From ZC4RG35 sp964571765 (GTDB taxonomy: Bacteria; Actinomycetota; Acidimicrobiia; Spongiisociales; ZC4RG35): a stretch of DNA of 64,000 nucleotides. The DNA lies in NCBI GenBank assembly GCA_964571765.1, contig CAZNDH010000008.1:15596-79595 (forward strand), written 5' to 3'. This document shows positions 13,698 through 23,608 of this stretch, piece after piece (positions within the stretch are counted from its first letter, which is position 1; each line of letters starts with the position of its first letter). Below the pieces are notes generated by a model. The model was not told the DNA's origin. It saw only the letters and a program-made list of their open reading frames with translations, and searched no databases. Made by a program: the position numbers and the translations under genes.

Positions 13698-14306
13698 TCA
13701 GCCGTAATAGCTGAGGATTTGGAGCTCGTGGGAAAGGTCGACCTGTCGCACCGCCACCGACGGGGGCACATCCACCCTGACCGGGGCGAAGTTGAGGATC
13801 GAGGTGATCCCGGTGCCGACCAGGGCGTCGGCCACCTTCTGGGCAGCCCCGGCAGGCACCGTGAGAATGGCCATGTCGAACAACTCGGCGGCGCGGTCCT
13901 CAGGCATCAGATCCAGAGAGCGCACCTCGATTCCCGAGACCTTCTCGCCGATCCGTCTCGGGTCGACGTCGTATATGACTGCCACGTCGAATCCCCTCCG
14001 AGTCAGGCCGGAGTACCGGGCCAGGGCAGTCCCCAGGTTGCCGGCGCCGAAGATCGCGACCCGCCGACGCTTCTCGATGCCCAGCTCCCGGCGTATCCGA
14101 TCGCGTAGGTTGGCCGCTGGATAACCCACCCCGCGGATCCCCTGGAAGCCGAGCGCCGCCAGGTCCCGCCGGACGTTGGCCGCGGTCACCCCTCCGGCCT
14201 CGGCCAGCTCGTCGGAGCTGACCGTTTCCCGGGAGCCGTTGCCGTCTTCGAGGAGACGCAGATACCTGGGGAGCCTGACCACGGTGGCCCGGGAGAGGTG
14301 AGTCAT
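13698..14306 (-). CDS. rex: Redox-sensing transcriptional repressor Rex
   Basis: The 202-residue protein has the Rex layout: an N-terminal winged helix (about 1-75, with SSDELAEAGGVTAANVRRDLA), a Rossmann domain with GAGNLGTALARY (88-99), and the C-terminal SHELQILSYYG. Rex senses the NADH/NAD+ ratio and represses respiratory genes. I chose the ATG at 14306 because TATCGT ends 9 nt upstream; an ATG at 14324 is possible. It is divergent from a flavin reductase and convergent with the b/Rieske operon. I found no full Rex operator (TTGTGAA then TTCACAA) upstream of the respiratory operons. Confidence 0.92.
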   Translation of the reverse strand: MTHLSRATVVRLPRYLRLLEDGNGSRETVSSDELAEAGGVTAANVRRDLAALGFQGIRGVGYPAANLRDRIRRELGIEKRRRVAIFGAGNLGTALARYSGLTRRGFDVAVIYDVDPRRIGEKVSGIEVRSLDLMPEDRAAELFDMAILTVPAGAAQKVADALVGTGITSILNFAPVRVDVPPSVAVRQVDLSHELQILSYYG

Positions 14307-14315
14307 CGACAGGCG

Positions 14316-14321
14316 ACGATA
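14316..14321 (-). promoter_or_regulatory. -10 element, rex
   Basis: TATCGT on the minus strand ends 9 nt before the ATG at 14306, and no ribosome site is visible. Confidence 0.45.
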
Positions 14322-14360
14322 CATCCGCTCACCGGTTCTGCTTTCTGCCCGGGCGCCTCC

Positions 14361-14366
14361 TACGCT
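14361..14366 (+). promoter_or_regulatory. -10 element, geranylgeranyl reductase family gene
   Basis: TACGCT ends 9 nt before the ATG at 14376. It is divergent from the rex -10 about 40 bases away. Confidence 0.45.
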
Positions 14367-14375
14367 CGGGACTCG

Positions 14376-15614
14376 ATGAGCTCTTTTGGGGTCCTGGTCG
14401 TGGGTGGTGGCCCAGCGGGAAGCGCCGTTGCTCTGTGGCTGGCCAGGGCCGGCCACCAGGTGACCATGGTCGAGGCCAAGGAGTACCCCAGGGAAAAGAC
14501 CTGCGGCGACGGCCTCACCCCGAGGGCGATCCTCCAACTCGATGAGATGGGTTTCGACTTCGACGTTCCCGGCTTCCACCGCATCGATGGGCTGCGTTCC
14601 TTTGCCGGAGACGAGCTGATGATCGAGATGCCCTGGCCGGAACACAGCCGGTTCCCCAACTGGGGTGGGGTGATCCGCCGGCGTGATCTCGACGAGCAGG
14701 TCGCCCGTCTCGCCGAGAAGGAGGGGGTGGCAATCCGGGAGAAGACCACGGCGACCCCGATGATCGAGGAGGGGAGGCTGGCCTTGGTCGAGCTCAACAG
14801 TGGCGGGGAACGCGAACTGGTCACCCCGGACATCACGGTGATCGCCGACGGCTCGATGAACCGCTTCGGGAGGGAGCTGGGGACCGCCCGGCGCAAGGAC
14901 TACCCGCTGGGCCTGGCCGCCCGCGGCTACTACAGCTCCCCGCGATCCGACGACCCCTTCCTGGAGAGCCAACTCGACCTGCGAGACTCCTCGGGGGCGA
15001 CCATGCCCGGATATGGATGGGTGTTCCCGCTAGGGGACGGGACGGTCAACGTGGGAGTCGGACTGCTCTCCACCTTCAAGAGGTGGAAGCACGTCAACAC
15101 CACCCACATGATGAACGACTATGCGGCCAATGCCCCCGAGTACTGGGGTCTCTCCGAGGGGACCAAGCTGACCAAGCCGGTGGGTGGCAAGCTGATCATG
15201 TCGTTCTCCCGGGGCCCCCTGGTCGGCGCCAACTGGATAACCATCGGCGACGCTGCCGGCTCGATCAACCCGTGGAACGGAGAGGGGATCTCCTATGCCT
15301 ACGAGACTGGCCGTCTTGCCGCCGACTACGTGGGTCAGGCGATCGCCACCGGCGACCTCGGGTTGCTCCGACGCTACCCCCAGCGCCTCGAGGACGAGTT
15401 CGGGCTCTACTACAAGATGGCCCGGATCTTCGTCAAGTTGATCGGCAACCCCCCGGTGATGCGCACCCTGGCCCACACCGGCCTGCGTAACCGGCCCCTC
15501 ATGGAGTGGACCCTCAAAGTGATGGCCAACCTTCTCGACGAAGACGAGAAGCACGTCGGCGAGCGGGCTTACGACGCACTGGCCGCCATCGTCCGCACCC
15601 TTCCCACCAAGTGA
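14376..15614 (+). CDS. Geranylgeranyl reductase family FAD-dependent oxidoreductase
   Basis: The 412-residue protein has an N-terminal dinucleotide-binding motif VVGGGPAGSAVALWLARAG, then EYPREKTCGDGLTPRA typical of the geranylgeranyl reductase family, a TPDITVIADGSMNRFGRELG block, and the second FAD motif ITIGDAAGSINPWNGEGI. Family members saturate isoprenoid chains of chlorophyll, archaeal lipids or menaquinone (MenJ). In a respiratory actinobacterium beside quinone-linked complexes I infer menaquinone side-chain reduction, but the substrate is not shown by sequence. The start follows from the -10 at 14361. Confidence 0.85.
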   Translation: MSSFGVLVVGGGPAGSAVALWLARAGHQVTMVEAKEYPREKTCGDGLTPRAILQLDEMGFDFDVPGFHRIDGLRSFAGDELMIEMPWPEHSRFPNWGGVIRRRDLDEQVARLAEKEGVAIREKTTATPMIEEGRLALVELNSGGERELVTPDITVIADGSMNRFGRELGTARRKDYPLGLAARGYYSSPRSDDPFLESQLDLRDSSGATMPGYGWVFPLGDGTVNVGVGLLSTFKRWKHVNTTHMMNDYAANAPEYWGLSEGTKLTKPVGGKLIMSFSRGPLVGANWITIGDAAGSINPWNGEGISYAYETGRLAADYVGQAIATGDLGLLRRYPQRLEDEFGLYYKMARIFVKLIGNPPVMRTLAHTGLRNRPLMEWTLKVMANLLDEDEKHVGERAYDALAAIVRTLPTK

Positions 15615-15714
15615 CCGCTGAGTCGCCGGTGGGGTGCCACTCACACGGGAGACGGCGACCGGAGACCCGCTCACATCTGCTCTCCGGATGCCGATATGAG
15701 GTTCAGGTAGAAAC

Positions 15715-16380
15715 ATGGACCGTCCTGAGCTGCTCGCCTTCGACGTGAATGAGACCCTGCTCGATCTGGCGCCGCTGATGCGGCGGGTCGACGACGTGGT
15801 GGGCGCCCCGGCCGGGGAGTGGCTGGTGCGGGCGCTCCATGCCTCGCTGGTGGCCAACGAGGTGGGGTGGTACCGGCCATTCGACGAGATAGGGGTCGAC
15901 GCCCTGGTCGGCCTGGCGAGAAGGCGCGGCCTATCGCTGAGTCCGGCGTCGGCCGGTGAGGTGGTGCAGACCATGTGGCGGCTCCCCATCCACCTCGACG
16001 TCTACAACGCCCTGGAGCGTCTCTTCGACGACGGATACGCCATGGTGGCGCTGACCAACAACTCGACGGCCGCGGCCAACGCCCAGATCGAGGCCGCCGG
16101 GCTCCACGTCTTCTTGAGGCGGGTGATCTCGGTCGAGGAGGTGGAGCTGTTCAAGCCGGCGGCCGAGGTCTACCTCCACGCCGCCAGGGTGATGAAAGTC
16201 GAGTCGAGGTCGATGATGATGGTGGCCGCCCACGACTGGGACTGCGCCGGGGCGATGGCCATCGGTGCCCGGGCCGCCCTGGTCGCACGTCACGGCGCCC
16301 GGTGGTCGCTGCCCGGGTCTGGGCCCGAGCTGACCGTCGAAGACCTGACCGCCCTGGCCGCCGCCCTCACCGGGGCCTGA
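15715..16380 (+). CDS. HAD-superfamily hydrolase, haloacid dehalogenase type II-like
   Basis: The 221-residue protein contains the HAD motifs: FDVNETLLD (nucleophile Asp near residue 10, with N-E replacing the D-G of phosphatases), TNNST near 112, KPAAEVY, and AAHDWDCAGAMAIGA. The DxNETL form is typical of the type II haloacid dehalogenase branch, which uses a covalent Asp ester to remove halogen from short 2-haloacids; many members have other or unknown substrates. It is cytoplasmic and stands alone in a 100-base spaced position before nuoA. Confidence 0.82.
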   Translation: MDRPELLAFDVNETLLDLAPLMRRVDDVVGAPAGEWLVRALHASLVANEVGWYRPFDEIGVDALVGLARRRGLSLSPASAGEVVQTMWRLPIHLDVYNALERLFDDGYAMVALTNNSTAAANAQIEAAGLHVFLRRVISVEEVELFKPAAEVYLHAARVMKVESRSMMMVAAHDWDCAGAMAIGARAALVARHGARWSLPGSGPELTVEDLTALAAALTGA

Positions 16381-16422
16381 GAACCCCGTTCCCGTGATTT
16401 CGGGCCGATTCGCGGCCGCCTC

Positions 16423-16428
16423 TATGCT
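16423..16428 (+). promoter_or_regulatory. -10 element of the 14-gene nuo operon
   Basis: TATGCT ends 7 nt before the GTG at 16436, which makes that GTG, rather than the upstream GTG or the ATG inside the hexamer, the likely start of a leaderless nuoA mRNA. Confidence 0.55.
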
Positions 16429-16435
16429 CCAAACG

Positions 16436-16842
16436 GTGACTCTGGGCGACTACCTGCCGATCGCCGTGATGATGATTCTGGCCGCCGGATTCGTCGCGGT
16501 CTCGCTGCTGGTGTCCCGTCTCTTCAGCCCGGACCGGCCCACTCCGGAGAAGCTCGACCCCTACGAGTGCGGGATCGTCCCCGAGGTGGAGCCCTCCCAG
16601 CGGTTCCCGATCAAGTTCTATCTGGTGGCGATGCTCTTCGTCATCTTCGATGTGGAGATCATCTTCCTCTTCGCCTGGGCCTCGATCTGGGTCGACCTGG
16701 GATGGTATGGGGTGGCCGCCATCCTCATCTTCACCTTTTTCGTGGCCGAGACGCTGGCCTACGTGTGGAAGCGGGGTGCCCTCGACTGGAACGTGAGAGG
16801 CCGGACCCGCTACCTGCCCCGGTCCGGTGAGGAGGCCGCCTG

Positions 16843-16843
<1 letters not shown>
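16436..16843 (+). CDS. nuoA: NADH-quinone oxidoreductase subunit A (complex I, set 1)
   Basis: The 135-residue, three-TM subunit has the conserved loop DPYECGIVPEVEPSQRFPIKFY, with the loop Cys, and FVIFDVEIIFLFAWA in the second helix. NuoA lies at the quinone-chamber entrance. Start chosen from the leaderless promoter. It is the first gene of a co-directional operon with nearly every junction overlapping, and its stop overlaps the nuoB ATG by one base. Confidence 0.95.
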
Positions 16844-17306
<463 letters not shown>

Positions 17307-17310
<4 letters not shown>

Positions 17311-17780
17311 TCCCTGAGCTCGAGGCGGTGGCGGGCCGGTTCGAAGGGGTGCGATGGGAGGAGTCCCAAGGCCAGGCCGTTGCCGAGGTCCCCTCAGACC
17401 AGTGGTATCCGTTCGCCGAAGCCCTCAAAGGGGCCGGCTTCGAGATGTGCTCCGATGTGACCGCGGTCGACTGGATGCGGGCACGTCCCCAGCGCTACCA
17501 GGTAGTGGCCAACCTGACGTCCATCGGTCTTCTCACCCGGGTGCGGATGGTCACCGCGCTCGACCGCGAACAGCCCTCGCTGGCCTCGATCACCCCGATC
17601 TGGCCCGGCGCCGGTTTCGCCGAGCGCGAGGTCTACGACATGTTCGGCATCATTTTCGAGGGACACCCCGACCTGACCCGGATCCTCATGCCCGACGACT
17701 GGGAGGGCCACCCCCTGCGCAAGGACTTCGGGGTGGGGTCTGTACCTGTCCAGTTCAAGACCTCACCAAAGGCGACCTGA
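17307..17780 (+). CDS. nuoC: NADH-quinone oxidoreductase subunit C (set 1)
   Basis: The 157-residue 30-kDa-type subunit starts at a TTG overlapping the nuoB stop (TTGA) with AGGAA just before it. The family signature EREVYDMFGIIFEGHPDLTR and GHPLRKDF are near the C-terminus. It is part of the peripheral arm and separate from NuoD. It joins nuoD by a one-base overlap. Confidence 0.94.
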
Positions 17781-19126
17781 TGGACACGGGCAAGGATCTG
17801 GAGCAGGTCGACCTCTGGGTGGCCGGGACCGAGGAGCCCCGGTTCCAACCCACCGACGAAGGGGCCCAGGAGATGGCCGACGTGGAGACCGAGCCTCGCC
17901 TCGCCGAGCAGTCCGGCCGGGTAGTCGAGGACGACTACCTCTTCGACGACGAGGCCCCCGGCGAGGAGCGAATGATCGTCAACATGGGTCCCCAACACCC
18001 CTCTACCCACGGTGTCCTCCGATTGCAGATCGAGATGGAGGGGGAGGTGGTACGGCGGAGCAAGCCGATCATCGGTTACCTCCATACCGGGATGGAGAAG
18101 ACCGCGGAGCAGCTCACTTTCGGCCAAGGACCCACCAACGTGACCCGGATGGACTACCTGGCCCCGCTGCACTGCGAGCTGGCCTACTGCCTGGCAGTGG
18201 AGAGACTCCTCGGGGTGGAGGTCCCCCCCCGGGCCCAGGCCATCCGGGTGCTGATGACCGAGCTCAACCGAGTCTCCTCGCACCTGGTGGCTCTGGCCAC
18301 CAACGGGATGGACATCGGGGCAATCTCGATGATGATCTACGGGTTCAGGGAACGGGAATCGATTCTCGCCTTCTTCGAAAAGACCACCGGGCTGAGGATG
18401 AACCACAACTACATCCGGCCCGGGGGCGTCGCCGCCGACCTTCCCCCAGGATGGAAGGACGATGTCGGCGCCCTACTCACCGAGCTGCCGGGCCGGATCC
18501 GCCAGTACGACGACCTCCTCGAGAACAATCCGATCTGGCTGGCCCGCACCAAAGGAGTAGGGGTGATCACTGCCGAAGAGGCGATTGCCTACTCGATCAC
18601 CGGGCCGGCCCTGCGTGCCGCCGGTGTGGCCTGGGACCTGCGCAAGGCGTTCCCCTACTCCGGCATCGAGGACTACCAGTTCGAGGTGGTCACCGGTGAG
18701 AGCGGCGATGTCTACGACCGCTACCGGGTGCGGGTCGATGAGATCGGCGAGTCGCTCAAGATCGTCGAGCAGGTGATGGATGCCATGCCCCGAGGTGACT
18801 TCCGGGTGCCCGACCGCAAGATCACCCCGCCGCCCCGCGCCCGGATCGACGAGTCGATGGAAGCCCTGATCCACCACTTCAAACTGTTCACCGAGGGTTT
18901 CAAGGTGTCTCCCGGGGAGACCTATGCGGCGGTTGAGTCACCCCGAGGGGAGCTGGGCTGCTACCTGGTCTCTGACGGGGGTGCCCGCCCCTACCGGATG
19001 CACACCCGGGCCCCCTCCTTCTACAACCTGCAGGGCCTGCCCATCGCCATGGTCGACAGCTTGATGGCCGACACCGTGGCCACCATCGCCTCGATGGACC
19101 CGGTCATGGGGGACGTGGACCGTTGA
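17780..19126 (+). CDS. nuoD: NADH-quinone oxidoreductase subunit D (set 1), with acidic N-terminal extension
   Basis: The 448-residue 49-kDa-type subunit forms the quinone site with NuoB. GPQHPSTHGVLRL contains the quinone-site histidine. The core starts only after about 65 acidic residues (rich in E and D, with EDDYLFDDEAPGEER), an extension that NuoD of set 2 lacks. The C-terminus DPVMGDVDR is the family ending. The ATG overlaps the nuoC stop. Confidence 0.95.
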   Translation: MDTGKDLEQVDLWVAGTEEPRFQPTDEGAQEMADVETEPRLAEQSGRVVEDDYLFDDEAPGEERMIVNMGPQHPSTHGVLRLQIEMEGEVVRRSKPIIGYLHTGMEKTAEQLTFGQGPTNVTRMDYLAPLHCELAYCLAVERLLGVEVPPRAQAIRVLMTELNRVSSHLVALATNGMDIGAISMMIYGFRERESILAFFEKTTGLRMNHNYIRPGGVAADLPPGWKDDVGALLTELPGRIRQYDDLLENNPIWLARTKGVGVITAEEAIAYSITGPALRAAGVAWDLRKAFPYSGIEDYQFEVVTGESGDVYDRYRVRVDEIGESLKIVEQVMDAMPRGDFRVPDRKITPPPRARIDESMEALIHHFKLFTEGFKVSPGETYAAVESPRGELGCYLVSDGGARPYRMHTRAPSFYNLQGLPIAMVDSLMADTVATIASMDPVMGDVDR

Positions 19127-19743
19127 GCCACTGGCCGGATCCCACCCAGGCCAGGGCCAGGGAGATCCTGTCCCGCTACCCGGAGAGGAGGTCGGCGGTG
19201 ATGCCCCTGCTCTACCTGGCGATGTCCGAGGAGGGCTATCTCAGTGAGGAAGGCATGGCGGAGGTGGCCGATTGGTGCGGGATCACCCCCGCCCAGGTGC
19301 AGGCGGTTGCCTCGTTCTACACCATGTACAAACGCGAGCCCACCGGCCGCTACCTGATCTCCTGCTGCACTTCGATCAGCTGCATGCTCCTGGGTGCCGA
19401 TGAGGTGCTCCATGCCCTCGAGGACGAATCGGGGGTCCCCCACGGGGAGACCGACCCCGAGGGTCTCGTCTCGGTGGAGCACGTGGAGTGCATTGGTGCC
19501 TGCGGCGGGGCGGTGGCCGTCCAGGTCAATTATGAGCTCATCGAGGGGGTCACCCCGGAGCGGGCCCGTTCCCTGGTCAACTGGCTGCGTGACGCCCGTC
19601 CCGGGACCTTGGTCTCCGACGAGATGCAGGGGCTCTTCGGTGGGACCCGGTCGTTCGACTGGGCGATCAGGGAGAGCGTCGGCGCCACCGGCCCCTTCCC
19701 GGCCTTCCAGCCGCTGGGCACCGTCGGGGAGGACGCCAGGTGA
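19123..19743 (+). CDS. nuoE: NADH-quinone oxidoreductase subunit E (set 1)
   Basis: The 206-residue 24-kDa-type subunit has the N1a [2Fe-2S] ligands: the CTSISC block, then CIGACG. SFYTMYKREPTGRY is a family motif. The TTG start overlaps the nuoD stop (TTGA). About 45 residues follow the usual end of the fold. With NuoF it forms the NADH-input module present only in this operon. Confidence 0.94.
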   Translation: MSHWPDPTQARAREILSRYPERRSAVMPLLYLAMSEEGYLSEEGMAEVADWCGITPAQVQAVASFYTMYKREPTGRYLISCCTSISCMLLGADEVLHALEDESGVPHGETDPEGLVSVEHVECIGACGGAVAVQVNYELIEGVTPERARSLVNWLRDARPGTLVSDEMQGLFGGTRSFDWAIRESVGATGPFPAFQPLGTVGEDAR

Positions 19744-21182
19744 CCACCCTTCTCGTCACCCGCCGAATGGTGGAGCACCCCACCGACTCCCACACCATCG
19801 AGCGCTACCTGGCTACCGGCGGGTATCAGCAGGCTCGCCGGGCCATGGGGATGACCCGGGACCAGCTGATCGAGGAGGTCAAGGCGTCGGGTCTGCTGGG
19901 CAGGGGTGGGGCCGCCTTCTCCGCCGGCCTCAAGTGGAGCTTCCTCGCCCCGGCCAGGCCCGCCTATCTGGTGGTCAACGGGGACGAGTCCGAGCCGGGC
20001 ACCTTCAAGGACCGCCAACTCCTCGAGCGCGACCCGCATCAGCTCATCGAGGGGATCATCATCACCGCGGTGGCCAACGAGGTCCATCACGCCTTCGTCT
20101 ACATCAGGGGCGAGTACTCCAAGCCGGCGAGACGGGTCCAGGCGGCGGTCGACGAGGCCTATGCCCAGGGCTTCCTGGGAGAGGGGATCTTCGGCACCGA
20201 CTACGACCTGGAGGTGGTGATCCATCTCGGCGCCGGGGCCTACATCTGCGGGGAGGAGACCGCCCTGATCAACTCCCTGGAAGGTCTAAGGGGCGAGCCC
20301 CGACTCAAGCCTCCCTATTTCCCGGCGGCCAAAGGCCTCTACATGATGCCCACCATCGTCAACAACGTGGAGACGCTTTCCCACCTGCCACACATCATGG
20401 AGATGGGCGCCGACAGCTACGCCTCGGTCTCACCGAGCCCCGATACCGGCACCTTCCTCATGTCGCTCTCCGGTCACCTCCGCCGGCCGGGCAACTACGA
20501 GCTGCCCCACGGGATCACCTGGCGGGAGCTGATCTACGACATCGGTGGAGGCATCCCCGGGGACAAGGCCCTCAAGGCGTGGATTCCCGGCGGAGCGTCG
20601 GCGCCATGGTTCGTGCCCGACCTCCATCTCGACCTCGAGGTCTCCAAGGACGCCACCGCCGCGGCCGGCTCGATGCTCGGCTCCGGTGCGGTGATCGTCA
20701 TGGACGAGGACACCTGCATGGTGCGGGCCGCCGAGAGGGTGGTCCGCTTCTTCGCCCACGAGTCGTGCGGCCAGTGCACCCCTTGCCGCGAAGGCACCAC
20801 CTGGCTGGAGATGATCCTGCGTCGCATCGAGGAAGGCACCGGGCGGGCGGTCGACCTCGACTTGATGGTCGACGTCAGCGACGGGATCAGCATCGGATTG
20901 GGCTGGCCTCCGAAGATGACCACCATCTGCCCGCTGGGCCCGTCGGCGGTGTCCCCGATCAAGGCGCTCAAGGACTACTTCCGCCACGAGATCGATGCCC
21001 ACATCGCCCACGGTGGATGCCCGTTCGCGATGACCAATGGGGGGCCTCCCCCAGAGCCCGCCCCGCCGGGCGACGGCGGGGCCACCGAGGCTGGGCGATC
21101 AGCAGAGGCGGTCGGCGACCATGAGGATCACGAGGAAGGCAAGCAGCCGCCAGGTCCCCGCTCGATGGAGGAGGAGGAATGA
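19740..21182 (+). CDS. nuoF: NADH-quinone oxidoreductase subunit F, NADH/FMN site (set 1)
   Basis: The 480-residue 51-kDa-type subunit oxidises NADH. GRGGAAFSAGLKW and NGDESEPGTFKDR form the FMN pocket, GAGAYICGEETALINSLEG belongs to the NADH site, and ESCGQCTPCREG plus the later Cys in TTICPLG bind the N3 [4Fe-4S] cluster. A hydrophilic tail of about 55 residues (Pro, Gly, Glu and His rich) is unusual. GTG start overlaps the nuoE stop. Confidence 0.95.
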   Translation: MTTLLVTRRMVEHPTDSHTIERYLATGGYQQARRAMGMTRDQLIEEVKASGLLGRGGAAFSAGLKWSFLAPARPAYLVVNGDESEPGTFKDRQLLERDPHQLIEGIIITAVANEVHHAFVYIRGEYSKPARRVQAAVDEAYAQGFLGEGIFGTDYDLEVVIHLGAGAYICGEETALINSLEGLRGEPRLKPPYFPAAKGLYMMPTIVNNVETLSHLPHIMEMGADSYASVSPSPDTGTFLMSLSGHLRRPGNYELPHGITWRELIYDIGGGIPGDKALKAWIPGGASAPWFVPDLHLDLEVSKDATAAAGSMLGSGAVIVMDEDTCMVRAAERVVRFFAHESCGQCTPCREGTTWLEMILRRIEEGTGRAVDLDLMVDVSDGISIGLGWPPKMTTICPLGPSAVSPIKALKDYFRHEIDAHIAHGGCPFAMTNGGPPPEPAPPGDGGATEAGRSAEAVGDHEDHEEGKQPPGPRSMEEEE

Positions 21183-23608
21183 GCGACCCGGAGATGGTCA
21201 TGATCACCATCGACGGGGTGGAGCGTGAGGTTCCCGCCGGGGAGCTGTTGATCAAGGCCGCCGAGGACGAGGGCACCTACATCCCCCGCTTCTGCTGGCA
21301 TCCGCGGATGGCCCCGGTGGGCATGTGCCGGATGTGCCTGGTCGAGATCGACACTCCACGCGGCCCGGCGATGGTCACCGCCTGCACCACCACCGTGGCC
21401 GAGGGGATGGCGGTCGACACCGTCGGTGACGAGGTGAAGAAGGCACAGGAGGCCATCCTCGAGTTCCTCCTGGCCAACCATCCCCTCGACTGCCCGGTTT
21501 GCGACAGAGGAGGCGAGTGCCCCCTCCAGGACCAAGCTCTCTCCCATGGTCCGGGGGAGAGCCGGTTCGTCGAGATCAAGCGGACCTACGAGAAGCCGAT
21601 TCCGATATCCGACCTGGTCCTCCTCGACCGGGAGCGGTGCATCCTCTGCGCCCGCTGTACCCGGTTCTCCGACGAGATCTCCGGCGACCCGCTGATCGAG
21701 TTCAAGGAGCGGGCCAACGTGACCGAGGTCAACACCTTCCCCGACCTGCCCTTCTCCTCCTACTTCTCGGGGAATACCGTCCAGATCTGCCCGGTGGGGG
21801 CGCTGACCGCCAGACCCTACCGTTTCAAGGCCCGACCCTGGGACCTGGCAAGAGTGGAGAGCTCGTCGTTGTTCGACACCGCCCATCCCCGGGTGGAGGT
21901 CCATGCCAGCCAGAACGTGATCCTCCGGATCACCGGGGTCGACAACGATGCCACCAACCACGGCTGGCTCTCCGACAAGGCCCGCTTCGGGTTCGAGCAT
22001 CTCGACGTGCCGGAGCGGCTGACCACCCCCCTGGTCCGCCGCGACGGCGAGCTGGTCGCCGTGGGGTGGCACGAGGCACTGGAGATCGCCGCCAACCGAC
22101 TCGACCTGATCCGCGCCGATGACGGCGGCGAGGCCCTGGCGGTGATCGGAGGCGCCCAGGGGACCAACGAGGACGCCTACGCCATCTCCAAGTTCGCCCG
22201 GGTGGCCCTGGGCACCAACCACGTCGACTGTCGTGTGGACGATGCCCTGGGCTCGCACTTTCTCGCAGCCACCGTGGATCGGGCCCTGATCGCCGACCTG
22301 GACCGGGCCGACACCATCCTGGTTTGGGGTCCCGACCTCAAGGAGGAGCACCCGACGCTGTACCTCCGGGTGCGCCGCGCCGTCCAGGACCTGGGAGCCA
22401 CCCTGGTGGTGGTCCATCCCCGGGCCACCGGTCTCGACGACCGGGCTGCCATCAAGCTCCACTACCGCCCCGGAGGCGGGTTCGACCTGCTCGACGCCAT
22501 CGCCGACGGCTCCCACCCGGAGGTGAGCCGGGCCCTGACCGCCGAGCGGGTGGTTGCCCTGGTGGGGACGACCGGGGTGACCGACGGCAGGCGACTTCCC
22601 GAGTCGGTAGCCGCCCTGGTCCGTCAGAAGGCGGCAACCTGTCGGATCCTTCCCCTCAACTCGCGGGCCAACACCTACGGGGCCCTGGACATGGGTCTTG
22701 CTCCCGACCTGCTCCCCGGCAGGGTGGCTCTCGACGCCGGGGCGGCCGCCACCCTGGAAGCCTGGTGGGGCCCGGTCCCATCCCGACAGGGGCGCGACAC
22801 CGGTGGAATCCTCGAGGGGCTGGTCAGCGGTGAGGTGCGCGGTCTGATCTTGGTGGGGGCCGATCCCTTGGGCGACGTCCCCGACCGTGCGCTGGCCGTC
22901 GAGGCCATCGACGCCGCCGAGTACCTGGTCTCGATGGACACCTTCCTCCACGACTCCAACCGGGACGCAGACCTGATCCTGCCCGCAGCCACCTTCACCG
23001 AGAAGGACGGCACGGTGACCAACGTCGAGGGGCGGGTGCAGCGTCTCAACCAGCTGAGACCGCCTCCCGGCCAGGCACGGGTCGACTGGGCGGTCCTCGA
23101 GGACCTGGCGACCCTTCTCGGCAATGGCCTGGGCCTGGTCTCGGCGGAGACGGTGACCAAGGAGATCTCTGAGGTGGCTCCGGTCTACCGCGGGATCACC
23201 TGGGATCTCCTCGACTGGGACCAGCGCGACGGGGTGGTGGTCCCACTCGAGGGTTCCCAACCACTGAGCCACATCCCGGTGGCGCTCGAGGGCAACCGGG
23301 CACCGTCGGCGGAACTGGTCCTCCATGCCGCCCGGGTGATGTACGACGACGGGGTCCGCCTCCGCCATTCTGCATCGTTGCACCATCTCGCCCCGGGGCC
23401 GGTAGCCCATATCAGCCCTGGAGACGCGCCCGGCCTCGGCGCCCGGGAGGGGTCTCCGCTGAGGCTGGTGACCAAGACCGGCGAGGGGGACTTCCGCGCG
23501 ATCGTCGACGAGAGCACCCCCCGCGGTGTGGTCTACGTCCCCCTCAACCAGCCAGGTGCCGCTGCCCTCGGCACCGACCCGGTAGTCAGGGTGAAGGTGG
23601 TGACATGA
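21179..23608 (+). CDS. nuoG: NADH-quinone oxidoreductase subunit G (set 1)
   Basis: The 809-residue 75-kDa-type subunit starts with a [2Fe-2S] ferredoxin domain (FCWHPRMAPVGMCRMC), followed by the His-Cys3 cluster (HPLDCPVCDRGGECPLQD), a further [4Fe-4S] set (CILCARCTRF and ICPVGALT), and a long molybdopterin-oxidoreductase-like domain with no visible catalytic cofactor ligand. It conducts electrons from NuoF to NuoI. It overlaps nuoF (ATGA) and nuoH (ATGA). Confidence 0.95.
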   Translation: MSDPEMVMITIDGVEREVPAGELLIKAAEDEGTYIPRFCWHPRMAPVGMCRMCLVEIDTPRGPAMVTACTTTVAEGMAVDTVGDEVKKAQEAILEFLLANHPLDCPVCDRGGECPLQDQALSHGPGESRFVEIKRTYEKPIPISDLVLLDRERCILCARCTRFSDEISGDPLIEFKERANVTEVNTFPDLPFSSYFSGNTVQICPVGALTARPYRFKARPWDLARVESSSLFDTAHPRVEVHASQNVILRITGVDNDATNHGWLSDKARFGFEHLDVPERLTTPLVRRDGELVAVGWHEALEIAANRLDLIRADDGGEALAVIGGAQGTNEDAYAISKFARVALGTNHVDCRVDDALGSHFLAATVDRALIADLDRADTILVWGPDLKEEHPTLYLRVRRAVQDLGATLVVVHPRATGLDDRAAIKLHYRPGGGFDLLDAIADGSHPEVSRALTAERVVALVGTTGVTDGRRLPESVAALVRQKAATCRILPLNSRANTYGALDMGLAPDLLPGRVALDAGAAATLEAWWGPVPSRQGRDTGGILEGLVSGEVRGLILVGADPLGDVPDRALAVEAIDAAEYLVSMDTFLHDSNRDADLILPAATFTEKDGTVTNVEGRVQRLNQLRPPPGQARVDWAVLEDLATLLGNGLGLVSAETVTKEISEVAPVYRGITWDLLDWDQRDGVVVPLEGSQPLSHIPVALEGNRAPSAELVLHAARVMYDDGVRLRHSASLHHLAPGPVAHISPGDAPGLGAREGSPLRLVTKTGEGDFRAIVDESTPRGVVYVPLNQPGAAALGTDPVVRVKVVT

